Assembly: GCF_020215645.1 (NCBI RefSeq)
Contig: NZ_CP084058.1
Coordinates: 1,488,001-1,552,000, forward strand
DNA: 64,000 nt
Source: Nonomuraea gerenzanensis
GTDB lineage: Bacteria; Actinomycetota; Actinomycetes; Streptosporangiales; Streptosporangiaceae
Reading direction: 5' to 3'
Shown: piece by piece, positions 58,401 through 64,000 of the stretch
How positions within the stretch are numbered: the first letter of the stretch is position 1
Layout: the number at the start of each line of letters is the position of its first letter
The notes under the pieces: generated by a model
Told to the model about the DNA's origin: nothing
The model's input: the letters and a program-made list of their open reading frames with translations, nothing else
Database searches by the model: none
Translations under genes and position numbers: made by a program

Positions 58401-58954
58401 CGCTGCCCGTTGAGGATCTCGGGCGCCATGTACGTGGGCGTGCCGGCCACCACCCCCGTGGAGGTGAGCGACATCTCGGCGGTCCTGGCGATGCCGAAGT
58501 CGATCACCCGTGGCCCGTCCGGGCCGAGCAGCACGTTGTCCGGCTTCAGGTCGCGGTGGATGACCCCCGCCTCGTGGATCGCGGTGAGCGCGGTGGCGCC
58601 GCCGGCGGCGAGCCGGTGCAGGTCGGCGCCGTCCAGCGGGCCACGCTCCGCGACGAACGCACGCAGGCTCGGCCCTTCGACGTACTCGCTGACGAGGTAC
58701 GGCCTGGGCGCCTGAAGATCGTGCCCGAGCACCTGCGCGATGCAGAACGGGGCGACCCGCTCGGCGGCGGCCAGCTCCCTGGCGAGCCCGTGCCGCAGCT
58801 CGACCCCGTAAAGGATCTTGATCGCGACGCGCCGCCCGCCCTCGTCGTACGCCTCGTAGACCACTCCCTGCCCGCCCGACCCCAGCCGCCCCGCCAGCCA
58901 GTAGTCGCCCAGGCGCGCCGGATCGCCCGGGAGCAGCTCGGCCGAACCACCCAT
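55469..58954 (-). CDS. Membrane Ser/Thr protein kinase with WD40-repeat exterior
   Basis: The 1161-residue protein has an N-terminal kinase domain: LGSGGQGVVYEAY, VAIKIL with K46, VIHRDLKPDN, VIDFGIAR and YMAPEIL. It is followed by a region with FVISRPALLRAWPRLRDWVD and ALRWAATGRRHLTLNPQER, characteristic of the linker after STAND NTPase domains in WD40 receptors. One transmembrane helix (SLAVLLVLALVAGTIAV) and about 650 residues of WD40-like repeats (SPDGR...LWD pattern) follow. It phosphorylates Ser/Thr in response to an external or envelope signal. The start ATG 58954 precedes GGSAELLPGD. Confidence 0.9.
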   Translation of the reverse strand: MGGSAELLPGDPARLGDYWLAGRLGSGGQGVVYEAYDEGGRRVAIKILYGVELRHGLARELAAAERVAPFCIAQVLGHDLQAPRPYLVSEYVEGPSLRAFVAERGPLDGADLHRLAAGGATALTAIHEAGVIHRDLKPDNVLLGPDGPRVIDFGIARTAEMSLTSTGVVAGTPTYMAPEILNGQRAGTAADVFAWGAIVLFAATGRDPFHAENLGAVMYGVLTAEPDLGDLADPLRSLVAAALRKEPADRPAARELLLKLLGAVPDPLAAGIEQASEVRAGSDDPALGTRAEEVYAGLTPAAQELVPEVFLRMVAAGPDTEDTVRRVSRADLPPGAGDVLAAFEEAGLLAAGGGDFVISRPALLRAWPRLRDWVDAERPGLAVHRELAVAARRWQEGQGDPLQGRTLESALRWAATGRRHLTLNPQERSFLEAGTAAARRRGRVRRLVTSSLAVLLVLALVAGTIAVRQSLDLTEQRDEAAARAVAARAETLRAEDPATAMLLSAAAWHISPAPEARTALFGSLAQPALDVLALGYGRFGADGRTFHTWDDRQVHVWDLTTRRRTGTVAVELPGEDGEVSLSRDGRLAALAGSVEGEGVLLWDLQSGRPAGGLDTRLTGAEFGDGNRVYAATTVGERTQLWRVGGREPVLERGAFESVAISPDDRFVALFQQEGPGEIWDLSHGERLRAPEAGKGQDVIAVRFSPDGRTLAIVRPAEVLLWDVASGEPAGPPLKRPGALSRSSYGPGLVAYSPDGRRLAVLDPDGITLWSTDDRLALTTIPLGRQDVHTLSFDRDGRTLRYLRMDDIMAVVSLDVSTHTRPPSLGGDDTLPARTTIAGHALSPDGRLAALFDRDTATVQLWDVRGRRLLGRLDGLGEPATVTGAWMLFSPDGRTLAITVGPEPMRTSLWDVTARRRLPDLHDPGRVIEHVQAFSPDGRTLAVAVGQDGTEQSRAWDFAGRGMTGTFPIQDRRVLAFVADDRVLTSGAELVELPSGKRTPLAGTGPFSGNVVALSADRRLVAVEEEGRVGIWDTATGALRARVRDVRAGAPASMDGGGAAALAFSPRGDLLASAAFGEIRLWDTTTGQQVGPPFPGPAFTGSLAFDAAGTLHATSGGHDLLDYPTDPARAARAVCARAGRSLTEAEWRRYIPYVPYRREVCA

Positions 58955-59029
58955 GTCCCGACCCCCGTCTCTTCCTACGGTCCCCATGCCGTTAGTCGAG
59001 AAAGGGGCCGGGTTGGTTCGGCGTGGCCG

Positions 59030-59116
59030 CTATCCGAAGTGCCCCGCCACCACGCGGGTGTGCAGCGGGAACGCCAGCTCCGTCGGCCCGTCGATCACCA
59101 GGTCCCGCTCGCGCCG
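59030..59116 (-). pseudogene. C-terminal fragment of an unidentified protein
   Basis: The minus strand ends with RERDLVIDGPTELAFPLHTR then VVAGHFG and TAG at 59030-59032. The phrase looks protein-like but has no start; upstream is a 16-bp duplicated stretch. I do not recognise the family. It lies in the 205-bp gap between the kinase and the epoxide-hydrolase-like gene. Confidence 0.3.
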
Positions 59117-59159
59117 ACAGGCTGAGGCGCCGACAGGCCGAGGCGCCGGCCGGATGGGG

Positions 59160-60020
59160 TCAGGGGAGCCTGCGGCGGAGGAAGTCGCGGATCAGCCCGG
59201 CGATCTCGCGGCCGTGCGTCTCCAGCGCGAAGTGCCCGGCGTCGAGGAGATGGATCTCGGCGTCGGGCAGGTCGCGGGCGTACGCCTCGGCGCCCGCGGC
59301 CCCGAAGATCTCGTCGTTGGCACCCCAGGCGACCAGCACGGGCGGGCGGTGCGTGCGGAAGTACTCCTGGAAGGCCGGGTAGCCGTCGAGGTTGAACTGG
59401 TAGTCCCAGAAGAGCTGGAGCTGGACCTCCTTGTTGCCGGGCCGGTCCAGGTAGGCCTGGTCGAGCACCCACGAGTCCGGGCTGACGCGCTCCAGCAGGT
59501 CTGCGGGCACACCGTGGGTGTACTGCCACCGGGTGGCGTCGGCGGTCAGCAGCTCGCGTACCGCCGGCTCGTGGGTGGCGCGGTCCTTGGCGTGGGCGAA
59601 CAGCACCTCCCAGAACGGTGTGAAGCCGTCCAGATAGGCGTTGCCGCTCTGGGTGATGATCGCGCTCACCCGCTCGGGGTGGCGACTGGCGATGCGCAGC
59701 CCGATGGGGGCGCCGTAGTCGTGGATGTAGAGGGCGAACCGGTCGATGTTCAGCGTGTCGAGCAGTTCGAGGGTGATCTCGGTGAGCTTGTCGAAGCTGT
59801 AGGGGAACTCCTCCACCGACGGCGCGGCCGACTGGCCGAAGCCGACGTGGTCGGGGGCGATCAGATGGTAGGAGTCGGCCAGGTCGGCGATCAGGTTCCG
59901 GAACATGGCGGAGCTGCTGGGGAAGCCGTGCAGCAGCACCAGCGTGGGGTTGGCCGGGTCTCCCGCCTCCCGGTAGAAGACGGGCAGGCCCTGGATCTGA
60001 ACCGTGGTGTGGCGAGTCAT
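59160..60020 (-). CDS. Alpha/beta hydrolase (epoxide hydrolase/haloalkane dehalogenase-like)
   Basis: The 286-residue protein has LVLLHGFPSSSAMFRNLI, APDHVGFGQSAAPS, the elbow IHDYGAP with D101 as nucleophile, and LDAGHFALETHG with the catalytic His. An Asp nucleophile and this cap sequence point to epoxide hydrolase-like chemistry. No signal peptide. ATG at 60020. A perfect 8-bp inverted repeat sits 38-65 bp upstream. A 5'-truncated TetR gene is immediately upstream in the same direction. Confidence 0.88.
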   Translation of the reverse strand: MTRHTTVQIQGLPVFYREAGDPANPTLVLLHGFPSSSAMFRNLIADLADSYHLIAPDHVGFGQSAAPSVEEFPYSFDKLTEITLELLDTLNIDRFALYIHDYGAPIGLRIASRHPERVSAIITQSGNAYLDGFTPFWEVLFAHAKDRATHEPAVRELLTADATRWQYTHGVPADLLERVSPDSWVLDQAYLDRPGNKEVQLQLFWDYQFNLDGYPAFQEYFRTHRPPVLVAWGANDEIFGAAGAEAYARDLPDAEIHLLDAGHFALETHGREIAGLIRDFLRRRLP

Positions 60021-60057
60021 GTCGGGGTGCTCCTAGCGCGGTGAGTCCGTCGGTTTC

Positions 60058-60085
60058 TAACGGTTATATCGACTCGCAACCGTTA
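60058..60085. promoter_or_regulatory. TAACGGTT-N12-AACCGTTA inverted repeat
   Basis: Perfect 8-bp arms (60058-60065 and 60078-60085) surround a 12-bp AT-richer spacer, 38 bp upstream of the hydrolase start. Size and symmetry are typical of a TetR operator. Confidence 0.7.
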
Positions 60086-60134
60086 GAAGTTATCCGGTCA
60101 TTCCCGGTCGCGCGAAAAAACTTCTGTGCGGCGG

Positions 60135-60609
60135 TCACGCGGGAGGATGGGCGGCGGCCATGACGCCGTGCACGGCCTGGCTGATCCGCTCCGCGGCCTG
60201 GTCGGGATCGGGCTGGCCGGCGTTCAGCCAGGCGATGACGGCCTCCAGGGTGAAGCCGGGGATCAGGTTGGCGGCCCAGCCGAGCCACGGCCCCTCCGGG
60301 ATGACGCGCGCCAGGTTGCGGCGGCCGACCTCGCGGGAGGCGGCGCGGAGCAGGGCGGGAATGGCGTCCTCGCCGAAGTCGTCGGCGCCGGTGGCCTCGG
60401 CCAGCCGGACGCAGGCGCGGTCGAGCACGGCCCGGTACAGGTCGGCCTTGGAGTCGAAGTGCCGGTACAGCATGGCCCGGGTCAGCTCGGCCTCGGCGGC
60501 GATGTCGTCCAGGCCGGTGGCGGCGAGCAGGCCCGAGGCGGTGAACCGCAGCCGGTTCTCGGCCAGCGGATCGGCGAGCTGCCCGTCGAAGCCTGAGCGC
60601 CGTGGCCGT
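60135..60609 (-). pseudogene. 5'-truncated TetR family regulator
   Basis: The frame after the XRE stop reads DGQLADPLAENRLRFTASGL then LAATGLDDIAAEAELTRAML and YRHFDSKADLYRAVL, a TetR helix-turn-helix with a degenerate first helix. A ligand domain follows and ends at 60135. No ATG, GTG or TTG exists before ATG 60473, which is inside the recognition helix and would remove most of the DNA-binding domain. It has probably lost its start, or it is fused by an unseen mechanism to the XRE gene that ends at 60610. The nearby inverted repeat would have been its operator. Confidence 0.65.
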
Positions 60610-61440
60610 TCAGCTCACCTGCCCGCCCGCCAGCGCCGCGAGCCTCTCCTCGGACGGGGAGCCGGTCGGCGCGGTGTAGACGACGAGATACAGGTCTGGA
60701 TCGGCGGTGGGCGCGAACGACTCCCAGTTGAGCGTCATGACCCCCACCTCCGGATGGCGCAGCCGCTTCGTCCCGTACGTGCAGTAGGTCACTCGGTGAT
60801 CGGCCCAGTGACGGGCGAAGTCGGCGGAACGCGCGCTCAGCTCGTCGACCAGCTGCTGGGGGCGCGGGTCGTCGCCGGACCGGCCCAGCGCGCCCCGCAG
60901 CCAGGCGGCGGCCTCCACGGCGACCTCCTCCCAGTCGGGGAAGACGTCGCGGGCCCGCGGGTCGAGGAAGATCCAGCGGATCTCGTTGCGCTCGGGACGC
61001 GGCATGGCCTCGAAGTCGGTCAGGAGGGCCGCCCCCATGCGGTTGAGCGCCAGGATGTCCAGGACCCCGGTCATCAGCAGCGCGGGGGCCGGGCCGAGCA
61101 TGTCGAGCATCATGCGCAGCGCGGCGCGCGGGCGTGCCGGTGGGCGCGGGCGCGCGTGATGCCGGTCGCCGATCAGCTCGCGCAGGTGGCGCTGCTCCTC
61201 GGCGGTGAGCCGCAGGACGCCCGCGACCGCCTCCAGCACCTGGTCGGACACGTTGCCGGCCCGGCCCTGCTCCATCCGGGTGTAGTAGTCGGCGCTGACC
61301 CCGGCCGCCAGGGCCAGCTCCTCGCGGCGCAGCCCGCGCACCCGGCGGCCGCCGGCCCGCGCGGGCAGGCCCACGTCGCGTGGGGCCACCCGGGACCGCC
61401 GCGACCGCAGGAACTCGCGCAGCTCGTCCTGCCGGCTCAT
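60610..61440 (-). CDS. XRE family regulator with MmyB-like ligand-binding domain
   Basis: The 276-residue regulator has a Cro/C1-type helix-turn-helix (RGLRREELALAAGVSADYYTRMEQGRA, VSDQVLEAVAGVLRLT) followed by an MmyB-like domain with RWIFLDPRARDVFPDWEEVA and EVGVMTLNWESFAPTADPDL. Such proteins in actinomycetes often sit next to short-chain dehydrogenases or hydrolases. ATG at 61440. Its stop is immediately followed by the damaged TetR frame. Confidence 0.92.
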   Translation of the reverse strand: MSRQDELREFLRSRRSRVAPRDVGLPARAGGRRVRGLRREELALAAGVSADYYTRMEQGRAGNVSDQVLEAVAGVLRLTAEEQRHLRELIGDRHHARPRPPARPRAALRMMLDMLGPAPALLMTGVLDILALNRMGAALLTDFEAMPRPERNEIRWIFLDPRARDVFPDWEEVAVEAAAWLRGALGRSGDDPRPQQLVDELSARSADFARHWADHRVTYCTYGTKRLRHPEVGVMTLNWESFAPTADPDLYLVVYTAPTGSPSEERLAALAGGQVS

Positions 61441-61483
61441 ACCGTCAGTATCGCATCTGCGCAGGTGAGGCCGCTGAGGGCCG

Positions 61484-61948
61484 TCACAGGGCGCGGCTGC
61501 CGGTGGTGATCTCGAACCACACCGTCTTGCGGCCCCGGCCGGGGGCGAGATCGACACCCCACCGGTCGGTCAGCTCCTCGACCAGCCGCAGGCCGCGGCC
61601 ACCGGTGGCCGCGTGACCGGCTCTGCCCGGCGCCAGCGACGTGGGACGGCCGTGATCGATGACCTCACCACGCACGCCCTCCGGCGTCGGGACCAGGCGG
61701 AACGCGACGGGCGGTGCGGCGTGGGCCAGGGCGTTGGTGACGAGCTCGCTGACGACGAGCAGGGCGTCGTCGATGCTGGACGGCTGCGCGCCCGACGCGG
61801 TCAGCGTGGCCCGGGTGAGCCTGCGTGCCCGGGCCACGGAGCGGGACTCGGGCGGCAGGATCCAGCAGGTGCCGGGCTCCAGGTGTGCTTGCACGGTGGC
61901 CTCCGAGGAGGGTCGGATCGGTGCTCCCGGTATTTCCGGGGCGCTCAC
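61484..61948 (-). CDS. Anti-sigma-type ATP-binding protein (HATPase_c, RsbW-like)
   Basis: The protein is about 154 residues from GTG 61948. It carries the GHKL ATPase N-box VVSELVTNALAHA and the G-boxes VIDHGRP and GGRGLRLVEELTDRWGV, as in RsbW/SpoIIAB-like regulators common in actinomycetes. It may phosphorylate an anti-anti-sigma factor or bind a sigma factor. A longer start, GTG 62041, overlaps the stop of the MltG-like gene by 4 bp and would make it the third coupled gene of the sigma operon, but adds a low-complexity leader. The operon link is still likely. Confidence 0.8.
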   Translation of the reverse strand: MSAPEIPGAPIRPSSEATVQAHLEPGTCWILPPESRSVARARRLTRATLTASGAQPSSIDDALLVVSELVTNALAHAAPPVAFRLVPTPEGVRGEVIDHGRPTSLAPGRAGHAATGGRGLRLVEELTDRWGVDLAPGRGRKTVWFEITTGSRAL

Positions 61949-62037
61949 CTGGTGCAACACCGGCGCGCGGGGCTGCGGCGGACGTTGTCTGGCCTGTCCC
62001 GTGCCTAGGTCTGGCCGGTCCCCCCCTTGGGCGCCCG

Positions 62038-62994
62038 TCACTGGTTCCTGTCGCGCTCCTCGACCAGTGCGGCGTACTCCGTCTGGGTGGTGGCGAACTT
62101 CATGGCGCCCGTCCTCGGGTCGGTCGCCACGTAGTAGAGCCAGCGACCGGCGGCCGGCTCCAGCGCCGCGCGGACGGCGTCGGCCCCCGGGCTGCCGATG
62201 GGGCCGGGCGGCAGCCCGGGACGCCGGTAGGTGTTGTAGGGCGACGGGCTCCTGACGTCCTCGGGGGTCGCGGCGGAGCCGTACTTGCCCAGGCCGTACA
62301 GGACCGTGCTGTCCACCTGCAGCCGCATCTTCCGATCCAGCCGGTTGTGCAGGACCCTGGCGATCTTCGGCATGTCCTCCGGCCGGAAGGACTCGGCCTG
62401 GACGATGCTGGCGATGGTGAGGATCTCCAGCGGCGTCCTGCCCGCCCGGCCGGCGCCCGCCACCAGGCCGGTCTCCTCGGCGAGGCGCCCGAAACCGGTC
62501 ACCATCGCCCCGAGGATCTCGCCGGGGCTCATGGCGGGGGAGATCTCGTAGCTGCCGGGGGCGGCGAACCCTTCGAGCCTCCCCTTCGCGTACGGCGGCA
62601 GGCCGAGTGCCGCGCCGTCCCTGGCGGCTCGCTCGAACTCCGCCACCGGCCTGCCGGTCACGGACGACAACCTCTTGAGGAGCTGCGCGAGCCGCATCCC
62701 CGGTGGCACGATCACGGTGATGGCCGGCCGCTGCTCGGGCACCACGCTCGCGACGGCGTCCGGCTGCCCGGCGGCCTCACCGGAGGTGCCCGGCGACAAC
62801 CCTCGCACCACGAACGTGGCTCCGACGGCCAGCGCGACCACCCCGGCCGCCGCCATCAGGGCGAGGCCGCGACGCCTGGGCCGGTGCTCGCGTGCCTGGA
62901 GGGACCGGCCCTGGAGGAACCGGCTCGGCGCCGGTGGCCGCTCCTCGTCGGCCATCTCGGAGAGGGTCTCGCGCAGCAGGTCCTCGATGTTCAT
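62038..62994 (-). CDS. Membrane-anchored MltG-like endolytic transglycosylase with anti-sigma-like N-terminus
   Basis: The 318-residue protein has a cytoplasmic N-terminal stretch of about 45 residues ([20 protein letters not shown]) of the kind found in anti-sigma factors. A transmembrane helix (LALMAAAGVVALAVGATFVV) and an extracytoplasmic YceG/MltG domain follow. That domain includes LTIASIVQAES with the catalytic Glu, then RLDRKMRLQVDSTVLYGLG and TYRRPGLPPGPIGSPG. It would cleave nascent peptidoglycan. Its ATG overlaps the ECF sigma stop (ATGA), so expression is coupled to sigma. Confidence 0.85.
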   Translation of the reverse strand: MNIEDLLRETLSEMADEERPPAPSRFLQGRSLQAREHRPRRRGLALMAAAGVVALAVGATFVVRGLSPGTSGEAAGQPDAVASVVPEQRPAITVIVPPGMRLAQLLKRLSSVTGRPVAEFERAARDGAALGLPPYAKGRLEGFAAPGSYEISPAMSPGEILGAMVTGFGRLAEETGLVAGAGRAGRTPLEILTIASIVQAESFRPEDMPKIARVLHNRLDRKMRLQVDSTVLYGLGKYGSAATPEDVRSPSPYNTYRRPGLPPGPIGSPGADAVRAALEPAAGRWLYYVATDPRTGAMKFATTQTEYAALVEERDRNQ

Positions 62995-63503
62995 CCGAAC
63001 TCCCTCATGATGGTCAGTTCAGGCGCCGTCTGCTTCAGGCGTTCCAGCGAGCGGTGGATCTGGCTGCGTACCGATCCCACCCTGATGCCGAGCACCCGCG
63101 CGATCTCGGTCTCCGACAGGTCCTCGAAGTAGCGCAGCACCAGAATGGTCCGCTGCCTGGGCGTGAGCCGGCCGAGGGCCGCGCGCATCATCACCCGCAG
63201 GTCCGCGCCGTCGGCGTGCCCGTCACGGGCCTGGTCGGGCAGCCACCCGGTGGACACCTCCGCGACCCGTGACCGCCGCCGCCACCAGCTCACCTGCTCG
63301 TGGTACATGACCCGGCGCACGTACCCCTCGATGGCGGCGGGATCGCGCAGACCGCGCCACTTCGCGGCCGTCTTGGCCAGGGCCGACTGCACCAGGTCCT
63401 CGGCGGCGTGCCGCTCACCGGTCAGCAGGTACGCCGTGCGGAACAACGCCCCCGACCGGCCGACGACGAAGTCCCGGAAGGCCGCCTCGAATCCTGGATC
63501 CAC
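62991..63503 (-). CDS. ECF RNA polymerase sigma factor (SigE family)
   Basis: The 170-residue sigma-70 family factor has region 2 ([39 protein letters not shown]) and region 4 ([40 protein letters not shown]). It belongs to the group often preceded or followed by a membrane anti-sigma gene. GTG at 63503. Its stop is shared with the start of the MltG-like gene. It is divergent from pafA. Confidence 0.93.
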   Translation of the reverse strand: MDPGFEAAFRDFVVGRSGALFRTAYLLTGERHAAEDLVQSALAKTAAKWRGLRDPAAIEGYVRRVMYHEQVSWWRRRSRVAEVSTGWLPDQARDGHADGADLRVMMRAALGRLTPRQRTILVLRYFEDLSETEIARVLGIRVGSVRSQIHRSLERLKQTAPELTIMREFG

Positions 63504-63656
63504 CCGTCCTCCTCGCGATGTTCACAGGGGCAAGGACGCGGGGGATGCGCCGATCTATGCCTCTACGGCCGACGTTTTACGAGGCCGTCCCCCGGCGGGA
63601 AGTGGCCGCGATCCCTCTCAGCACGTATAACGGACAGGAAGGGGAATGAGGTGGCG

Positions 63657-64000
63657 ATGGACCGTCGCATCTTTGGCCTGGAGAACGAGTACGGGATCAC
63701 CTGCACGTTCAAAGGGCAGCGCAGGCTCTCTCCCGACGAAGTGGCACGCTACCTCTTCCGGAAGGTGGTGTCCTGGGGCAGATCCAGCAACGTCTTCCTC
63801 GGCAACGGCGCGCGCCTGTACCTGGACGTGGGCAGTCACCCGGAGTACGCCACTCCCGAGTGCGACAACGTCGTGGAGCTGGTGACGCACGACAAGGCCG
63901 GCGAACGCATCGTGGAAGGGCTGGCCGTGGACGCCGAGAGGCGGCTGCGCGAGGAGGGCATCGCCGGGGACATCTACCTGTTCAAGAACAACACCGACTC
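63657..64000 (+). CDS. pafA: Pup--protein ligase PafA (5' part, runs off the window)
   Basis: The visible 114 residues include [70 protein letters not shown] and [10 protein letters not shown]. These match the N-terminus of PafA as I remember it in mycobacteria, including the Glu that acts as catalytic base region (GLENEYG). PafA ligates Pup to target lysines for the actinobacterial proteasome. ATG 63657 is used; GTG 63651 is in frame. An AGGAAGGGG site precedes. The gene continues past 64000. Confidence 0.93.
   Translation, partial: MDRRIFGLENEYGITCTFKGQRRLSPDEVARYLFRKVVSWGRSSNVFLGNGARLYLDVGSHPEYATPECDNVVELVTHDKAGERIVEGLAVDAERRLREEGIAGDIYLFKNNTD

Overview
This window is uniformly GC-rich, with strong third-position GC bias, frequent GTG starts, many 4-bp stop/start overlaps and a very high share of transcription factors. 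Together with the start of a Pup--protein ligase gene (pafA) at the right edge, this points to the chromosome of a filamentous actinomycete. The protein style fits the Streptosporangiaceae, for example Nonomuraea, but that genus-level guess is inference from memory and was not tested. No rRNA, tRNA, CRISPR array, insertion sequence or prophage was seen.

Layout. 1-4.4 kb: the end of an unknown gene, an alpha/beta-hydrolase remnant, a LysE exporter coupled to a TetR regulator, and a large LuxR ATPase regulator. 4.4-8.4 kb: a sulfonate/taurine-type ABC importer (lipoprotein and two permeases, no ATPase) behind a four-carbon acid sugar kinase. 8.5-15 kb: a proline-rich membrane protein, a DUF418 protein, a divergent AraC/FMN-reductase pair and an unrecognised two-gene operon. 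15-20.4 kb: a serine hydrolase, a hydrolase broken by an amber codon, a frameshifted methyltransferase remnant, an intact hydrolase and a MarR-centred divergent locus with three operator-like palindromes. 20.4-25.2 kb: a YtrA-type GntR/ABC operon and a second LuxR ATPase. 25.3-32.2 kb: a quinone oxidoreductase, SDR and TetR wreckage, MarR/YceI, secreted proteins and a sugar dehydrogenase fused to a cellulose-binding module. 32.2-40.4 kb: ArsR/hydrolase, two GlxA-type AraC regulators, a saccharopine-dehydrogenase-like protein, a NUDIX/methyltransferase pair and a paralogue of the 8.5-kb proline-rich protein. 40.7-48.7 kb: two SDRs, a flavin disulfide reductase, a VOC protein, two exported hydrolases, a TetR regulator and Ohr, joined by shared promoter elements. 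48.7-61.4 kb: a beta-lactamase-like protein, an AfsR-like regulator, HIT, enoyl-CoA hydratase/HxlR, TipA-like MerR, a kinase-WD40 receptor, an epoxide-hydrolase-like enzyme, a 5'-truncated TetR and an XRE regulator. 61.5-64 kb: an ECF sigma factor translationally coupled to an MltG-like membrane protein and an anti-sigma-type ATPase, then pafA.

How it works together. Most units are small regulator-plus-enzyme pairs (TetR/LysE, AraC/FMN reductase, MarR/YceI, ArsR/hydrolase, HxlR/enoyl-CoA hydratase), which suggests a detoxification and redox accessory region next to the pafA locus. Direct comparison of intergenic DNA gives several operator candidates. A 53-bp element occurs both before an SDR and before the TetR at 47.3 kb. 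A 28-bp element lies exactly 70 bp upstream of two exported hydrolases. A shared leader precedes the two proline-rich paralogues. At least seven genes are decayed, so the region appears to be turning over. The likeliest under-described units are the sigma/MltG-fusion operon, the proline-rich paralogue pair and the orphan operon at 12.5-15 kb.
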